A stretch of 64,000 bases of DNA from Pseudoscleropodium purum. Taxonomy: Eukaryota; Streptophyta; Bryopsida; Hypnales; Brachytheciaceae. The position numbers and the translations under genes were made by a program. The notes beneath the pieces were generated by a model, which saw only the letters and a list, made by a program, of their open reading frames with translations, was not told the DNA's origin and made no database searches. This document shows positions 58,745 to 64,000 of the stretch, in pieces; position 1 is the stretch's first letter, and the number at the start of each line of letters is the position of its first letter. Location: NCBI GenBank assembly GCA_963969395.1, contig OZ017796.1:38430243-38494242 (forward strand), read 5' to 3'.

Positions 58745-61700
58745 ATGAACGGCGAAGGTGATCGAAATATGGATGGGGTGACTCCGGGAAGCGAAGTGAA
58801 GAAAAAAAGCAAAGTGAAGGGGGCTACGCACGACCTTCGGCTTGACATTTTAAATGACCCTACAATTAAAGCAGAGAGCAGGTGGGAAGATGAAGATGCG
58901 GAGTATTGGACATAAAAAATGTGCAGGACCTATGTTAAAATGTACCACATTAACAAGTTGTGGCCTCAAGAGTCACACAGGAGTCATACACGGGATTTTT
59001 GTTGTAAACCATGGACTTGCAACAACAAACATTTTGTCCATCGATCTGAGGAGGTGTGGCGTGTTCTATTCGGAAACAAATGCAGAAGTAAAGGCTATAT
59101 TAATTATAGCGTGGCGTGTATGGTTTATGCGGAACTTATATTAGAGCGCAAGATCGATTGGAGCACGTTTCCGATGACAACAGCTTGCCCACTTCTACTT
59201 GAAGCCAATCAAAAGGACATTCCCGACTTGTACAATTCAGAGGGAGAAACAGAAAAAGTATTAAAAAATACTATTGAGGTGAAAACGGATGGTGTGGAGA
59301 AAGCTTCAAATGTTGAAGAATTACGGTCTGTACAATCTCCAACAAAAGCAATTAATGAAAGCTCTTCGAAAAATGTGGAGAAAGATGCGAAGAAAGATGT
59401 AGAGGCACAGGAGGGTGAAGTCTTTTCCACAGCTCCAACGCGTTTGACCTTTACACCAAATGTTGCGGTACAAACGCAAACGGAGTTTGTAAACAAAGGC
59501 AAGGTTTGCACGGAACGCGGGGAAACTTCAAAAAGTAAAGTAGACGAAGTCTTGGCGGAGAAAGTGACAAAGGCTAATGCTACAATTGATAGTCTGATAG
59601 CCAACAATTGTTTTGATAGTTTGGTCTACAAATCTCTGCTTGTGCATTTAGGCGTTGAATCTATTCCAGCGTTAAGTTTAGAAGACAAAGTACATACGCC
59701 TCGTGGACAAGGCGTGACGATTGATAATATATCCTCATTATGGAGTTCCGAGCGTAAAAGGCGGGCGGAGGAGTTTCCGTTTACAACGGCATTGCCAAGT
59801 CCTCTACATCGAACCTTGCAAGACATGTCCAATCCAAAACAATTGGAAAATCTTTTGTAGCTCTCGGTTCAGTTTGCTAACCTTCATGAAGAAATAGGCG
59901 AATCGTCAAACCCCGATGATGGTGCTACTACTGTTCCAATGAGTCCACTTGCAGATCCAAAGAATGTTGCACATATACTTGATACAGCTTTCAAGATGAC
60001 GATGTCAGCTGAATTTTTAGCGCAAGCTGCTCCGACTTTTATGAATTTGGCCAAAGAGTTTTCTTTAATAGCACCAGAGATGTTGAAAGGTGCTATAGTA
60101 TTTCAGAATCTCACGAAGACTTTCGGACCACTTTTCGAAGAAAGAGATGTTCACATACTACAATTGGTGGAATATGAGAAGAAAATTGCTGACCTTGAAG
60201 GAGTGGAAGCAAGGTGCAAAGTGTTGGAGTTGAAATTAAAGACTTCGGAGAGTGAGGTTGAACATTTAAATTAACAATCATCTAGGCAAATGGAGGAGTT
60301 GATGAAGATGCGTAAACGGATTGCAGAATTGCAAGGGACCTTCAAAAATCCAAGTGAGGTTGCAATCTCACCAGTGATTGTACTCGGAGACAATCAAGAG
60401 ACTCAAGAGAGTGAAGATAAGCTCTCTCTTCCTTTTGATAAGGCCGAAGCAAGCGACAATCCTGCCATTGTGAATGTACAAGAAAGTCACGACATAAGCA
60501 TGTTAAAAGCGACACAACAACCATCAATGGAAAAGCTTTCATCCGTTTACGTGAATGCGGAGATGCAAACGGAGTGTTGTGACTTTGAAGAGTTGAAGCA
60601 TAAATTGGAGGAGGCAATTGAAGCAAAAGGAATCGTTGAATCCAAGTTGAATCGATTGCAATTGTTCTTGGATTTGAAGAAGTTTATGCCATCTAGCAGT
60701 TTGGACTCTCGATGGTTAGCATGGGTACAAAGACTCCAAGACAGACCCTCTATAGTATCTCGAGCAATGGCAGGTCTTCAAACATTGGCAATGGAGTCGA
60801 ATGAAAATTGCGATGCCATTCAAAGCTCTTTGAGTTGGTTCAAGACTATGTTTGACCAACATCCTTCAAAGGGATATACGGAGATCACATGTTGGGGAGA
60901 CATAGATGCCATGTTTGAGCGGTTAAACCACACAAAGAAGGACCAAGCTCCACCCATCAATTGGGCCTTGGAAGTAGAGGAAGGATGGGTCCCTTACAAC
61001 ACACTTTCAACACACATCAATGTGAAAGACAAGCGAGTGGTGCATGCTTGTGATCCAGCCTCTCCAATCTTGGATGGTTGTTGTAGCCTTTGCCAAAGCC
61101 TCTTCGGACCGGAAGGTGCGGTAACCATGGGCCAATGTCGCCACACTTTCTATGTCACTTGCATTGTGAAAGCATCACTCATTCGTTCGGTGTGTGCCGA
61201 GTGTCGTAGTCCATTGAGTGCTAGGTTCTACGAAATGTTTGGTATCTTGGAAGCTATGCCTCCAGGCCACGAGTACAATCGTTGGAATCTTCCTCTTGAT
61301 CAAGCGCTGTACAAATTTCAAAATTATCAACATTGGGGGAAGCCAATCCGGTGGAATGCAAATGAACAGAGGCATGATTTGTACGAGGAATCTCAGCAAC
61401 CATTGGATTTGGATGTGTGGATGACTCACAATAGAGAGGTGGAATTGCGGGCTCGAGGAATCGTAGATGACGCGGCCCGTGAAATGTTTTGTCGCAACAT
61501 GGGGGGACATTGGAGCTTGCAACACGAAAAGTTCTTTCGTTTTCTAGATAAAAAAGTGGAGAGAGGACCAGAAGACAATTGGGTGGAGGTGAACCATGGA
61601 AAAGAGTTCGATGAGCAATATAAGGCATACGACCACACCCTCGTAGGTAGGGCCCTTCTATTGTCAAAGTTGGAAGAGGCTGCAAAAGTTCGTGCTGTCT

Positions 61701-62143
61701 ACGATACAAATGGACTAACAAGCACAGGACATTCATCTGTAGATGTGGCAGCAGCATTTGATAGGCGCATTGGCGATATTATAGGGCATTGGAAGGCTTT
61801 CCTATTGGATGGAGACTGCCTCACAGTATGGCAAGGAAAAGGAGATGATGAAGTTGTTCAAGCGATGGTAGATCGTGTGGAGAGCAACTTGAGAACCTTG
61901 AAGGCAGACGAAGTCGATTTATCACCGAAAAGAAAACAAAAAAGGAAGCGTGAAGAGGACAATGACTTCTCTCCGGAAACCAAGAAACAATTTCATAAGG
62001 TGGACATCGAAGTTCAATCTAGAGGGCGAATAGTCCGTCCAAGTCAACAACGGTCAACTCGTCAATCATCTGCTAAACTCCTCGGTACAACAGATTTTCC
62101 TTTTGTTTTGGGAGAAGGTAGTGGTCCATCCGGTGGAAAGTAG
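58745..62143 (+). pseudogene. Element gene C: Cys-motif, coiled-coil and RING-like protein, three in-frame stops
   Basis: A single frame of 1,133 codons (58745-62143) interrupted only by TAA 58913-58915, TAG 59858-59860 and TAA 60272-60274, with no frameshift in 3.4 kb. N-terminal domain (MCRTYVKMYHINKLW, CMVYAELILERKIDW) is homologous to gene A. The middle is acidic and Ser/Thr-rich, then a coiled coil (LVEYEKKIADLEGVEARCKV and following). A RING-like domain follows: CCSLC, then MGQCRHTFYVTC, then CAEC. The fifth ligand position (Cys/His in RINGs) is Tyr. A long conserved-looking C-terminal region (HEYNRWNLPLDQALYKF onward) and a basic NLS (PKRKQKRKREED) complete it. RING-like domains suggest ubiquitin or SUMO ligase activity, or protein binding; function is inferred. 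The last 617 codons remain open. Confidence 0.7.
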
Positions 62144-62439
62144 GATTTGAGGAGAATTTTGTTTTTTAAAAACAATGGTCCTTTCATTGTTTAAAAACAA
62201 AAAAGAATGTGAAAGATTTAGATCTTAAAAAGATCGTATAGGATTCAATAGTGATATTGGAACTATGTTTTCATGTATTTTGTTTATACATATATATTTA
62301 TATATAAAGATGCTATATTTTCATTTGCGTATAAAAATATTTTTATATGTACATCTTATTTTACTTGGATGCATTCATTTGTGATTGTATAACATTCAAA
62401 TTACATAACAATATAAAATTTTCTAATGACTAATGGCAA

Positions 62440-62575
62440 TGCGAAGTCCGCCCCGTCCATCCGCCCCTCGCGTTCGCCTTCCGACGGCGGGAGGGACGCT
62501 ACGTCCGCTAGTGTCCGGGTGTCCGGATGTCCGGACGTCCGGAAAACGGATGCTATTTTGGGGCGGACGTTGAGA
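62440..62575. repeat. GC-rich block, right subterminal, with 8-bp tandem repeat
   Basis: Right-hand counterpart of 51010-51165. It contains four tandem 8-bp units of the type YGTCCGGR (62512-62543) and the inverted copy of the subterminal motif (62494-62508). It ends just before the terminus GTCAACCCTG. Confidence 0.75.
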
Positions 62576-62588
62576 TTCGTCAACCCTG

Positions 62589-62596
62589 ATGAAATT
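62589..62596. repeat. 8-bp target-site duplication, right
   Basis: ATGAAATT immediately after the right terminus at 62588, identical to 50992-50999. Confidence 0.85.
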
Positions 62597-62976
62597 GGAA
62601 TGGGTTCGGGTGCAAAATCCACTTTCACATTCAATAAAATATTCATTGTTGGAGAAAAAAATTTGCATTTCACATATGGCATTCTTCCACAACCTTATTT
62701 TTGCACACACTAAACTTAGTTCAGCATGACTTTTCCACATCATCCAATCTGAAATGCTTAAGTTATTTGAAATAGGTACTTCTAACTTAAGTATAAAGTC
62801 TAGGACCAATTTGACACATCACAATACAAAGGTTTTATTTGCTTATGGAGGGTCATTTTTTGTTGTAGCCTTTGTAAAACGGCCTGGTCTGGGACCAATC
62901 TAACACATCATTTGTAGAGAGGCTTTATTAATTGATAGAGGTGTAGTTTATGGAGGTTCTACTATAGCTTTAACTA

Positions 62977-63000
62977 AAGGTCATCCATTTTGCATGCCCA
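62977..63000 (+). repeat. 24-bp direct repeat, right copy
   Basis: Near-identical to 50184-50207 and 10 bp outside the right end of the pogo-like element. It runs into a small palindrome GCATGCC-CAATA-GGCATGC (62992-63010). Confidence 0.75.
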
Positions 63001-63059
63001 ATAGGCATGCTTTAACATGCTATATGCTATTGCCACAATCATTAGTATGACATTTAATC

Positions 63060-63250
63060 CCTAAAGGTTGGAGACTATGTTTTCACCAAAAACACTCCAA
63101 AACTGCCATTTTTTGTACAAGCATCAAATTTTAGATGAAAAACACTATTGGACAAATATAAACTTAGGATCTTGTAGTAAACTAGTTTGAAAAGATGTGG
63201 AAAAAATTTCAGAATTTTCCACCAGGTAGATTGCAAGATATAAACGTTTG
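63060..63250 (+). repeat. Dispersed repeat family 3, copy 2
   Basis: Same-orientation relative of 55800-56015, located outside the large element. Confidence 0.7.
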
Positions 63251-63604
63251 AAGTAACAAAAACTATTTTTTTGACCTTGTGAAAGTACGGGCAGCTACAC
63301 TTCACAAGGTCACATTTTTATGAAAAAATGTCCAAAATGATGGTATCTTTTGGATTCATTCTTCAATTCAAATTAGATACATGCTTGAAAATTTTTAGAT
63401 CATTTGGAATTGCACAACATATAGGAAAAAAATAATAAGTAGAAAGAAGTACAAAGTGATTCAAAACACTAAATTGTTAAGAATTTAATTATGGATTTGA
63501 AAAATTCCAATCCTAATGGTACTAATGTATTAATAAACAATTTGCATCATATCTTTTTATTTTTTTCAAAAAATATTAAAAATTGAGTTAAATAAAAAAA
63601 CTCT

Positions 63605-63740
63605 TAAGTTTATTTTTGATTAGGGAATCCATGACTACCTGCAAACTAGAGTACTTCATAACTTTCATCACGTAAGTTGAAATGGAATGATTCAAAGCTT
63701 TACACATGTATATAAATCTAGAAAATCAATTTCAAATTTT
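63605..63740 (+). repeat. Dispersed repeat family 2, copy 2
   Basis: Inverted relative of 35650-35790; the conserved blocks occur in the same order on the opposite strand. Confidence 0.65.
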
Positions 63741-64000
63741 TATTTTTGAAAAAAGTGATATTTTAAGAAATTTTTGGGCTGCTGGTTAAGCACTGAAAAT
63801 TACATATCATGCAATAACTTTTGAATCATATAGTCAAAAGTTATGAAAATTGTTGGGCCTTAAATCTACTCTTTGGGCACATGTTGTGTGAAAATTTCAA
63901 CAAAAAAAAATAAAAACTCCATTTTGTAGTGAACTGCCCAAAATCGCTATGTTGCCAAAAAATACAGTTTTGACCTTTAGGGGTTAATGTAATTGCTACA

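Larger units (their letters stand above)
51000..62588. mobile_element. 11.6-kb cargo-carrying DNA element, hAT-like termini
   Basis: Bounded by CAGGGTTGAC (51000-51009) and its exact complement GTCAACCCTG (62579-62588), with the 8-bp direct duplication ATGAAATT outside each. A 15-bp subterminal motif GCGGACGTAGCGTCC occurs near both ends in inverted orientation (51066-51080 and 62494-62508). The 8-bp duplication and CAGGG start are typical of hAT elements. No hAT transposase was recognised; it may be non-autonomous or use an undescribed enzyme. Contents: gene B (-), gene A (-), an AT-rich centre, gene C (+), all interrupted by stops. GGACGG-rich arrays sit inside both termini and upstream of each gene. 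It lies within a pogo-like element, so it is the younger of the two insertions. Confidence 0.8.
50232..62964. mobile_element. Emigrant/Lemi1-like (pogo, Tc1/mariner) element, split by a nested insertion
   Basis: Left end CAGTAGAACCTCTAATAAGG (50232) preceded by TA (50230-50231). The right end reads GGTTCTACTA (to 62964) followed by TA; its reverse complement continues into CCTCTATCAATTAATAAAG and then a GGTCCCAGACC block. These are close to the termini known for plant Emigrant/Lemi1 elements (CAGTAAAACCTCTATAAATT), which duplicate TA. Without the 11.6-kb insertion it would be about 1.1 kb (768 bp left, 368 bp right), too short for a transposase, so it is a non-autonomous copy. The right terminal base has changed from G to A. 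Confidence 0.7.
63001..64000. other. AT-rich repeat-derived DNA to the window edge
   Basis: No gene. It holds the second copies of repeat family 3 (63060-63250) and repeat family 2 (63605-63740); the rest is anonymous AT-rich sequence. Confidence 0.55.

Noticed and set aside
58745..62143. Endogenous giant-virus origin for gene C
   Set aside because: No viral hallmark gene is present, and the transposon-type termini explain the locus better.
1..64000. tRNA, rRNA genes and CRISPR arrays
   Set aside because: No cloverleaf with conserved boxes, no rRNA sequence and no spaced direct-repeat array were seen.

Overview
This is nuclear DNA of a land plant. Spliced genes with GT-AG introns, plant-only families (an ELIP, an EBS/SHL-type BAH-PHD reader, an SNI1-like protein, receptor-like kinases) and long AT-rich intergenic tracts point to this. 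Gene density is low. A seedless plant (moss, liverwort or lycophyte) is my best guess, but nothing seen here fixes the species.

Layout. 0.2-13 kb: first exon of a CRCK-like cytoplasmic kinase running off the left edge (-), a small heavy-metal-associated (HMA) protein (-), a possible first exon facing it (+, 5.5 kb), and an SNI1-like gene of about 18 exons (-, 7.3-13.0 kb). 13-20 kb: AT-rich, repeat-derived DNA. 20.6-21.4 kb: intronless ELIP gene (+). 23.8-26.1 kb: an IMP dehydrogenase pseudogene (+) with three in-frame stops. 28.5-31.0 kb: five-exon isochorismatase-family hydrolase (+). 31-39.8 kb: AT-rich repeats with a 335-bp hairpin MITE. 39.9-42.6 kb: five-exon BAH-PHD histone reader (+). 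45.5-45.9 kb: second copy of the MITE. 46.0-49.2 kb: seven-exon lectin-type receptor kinase (-) carrying a one-base frameshift.

The most unusual part is 50.2-63.0 kb. An 11.6-kb element (51000-62588) has perfect 10-bp terminal inverted repeats (CAGGGTTGAC / GTCAACCCTG) and an 8-bp target duplication (ATGAAATT on both sides), as hAT-type elements do. It sits inside an Emigrant/Lemi1-like pogo-type element whose ends lie at 50232 and 62964 with TA on both sides. The large element has no transposase I recognise. It carries three decayed protein genes: A (a Cys-motif domain plus a Gly/Tyr/Ser-rich tail), B (an atypical protein-kinase-like protein) and C (the same Cys-motif domain plus coiled coil plus a RING-like domain, about 1,132 codons). 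A and C share their N-terminal domain and are divergently oriented. Each gene is preceded, about 180-220 bp upstream, by a very GC-rich GGACGG/CCGTCC array, and related arrays lie just inside both termini. I do not recognise this element as a described family.

Most inactivating lesions in the window are in-frame stops in otherwise open frames, with few indels. Where homologues allow a check, they fit C-to-T changes, as expected from methyl-cytosine deamination. The intact host genes (SNI1-like, ELIP, isochorismatase, BAH-PHD, HMA) show no such lesions.
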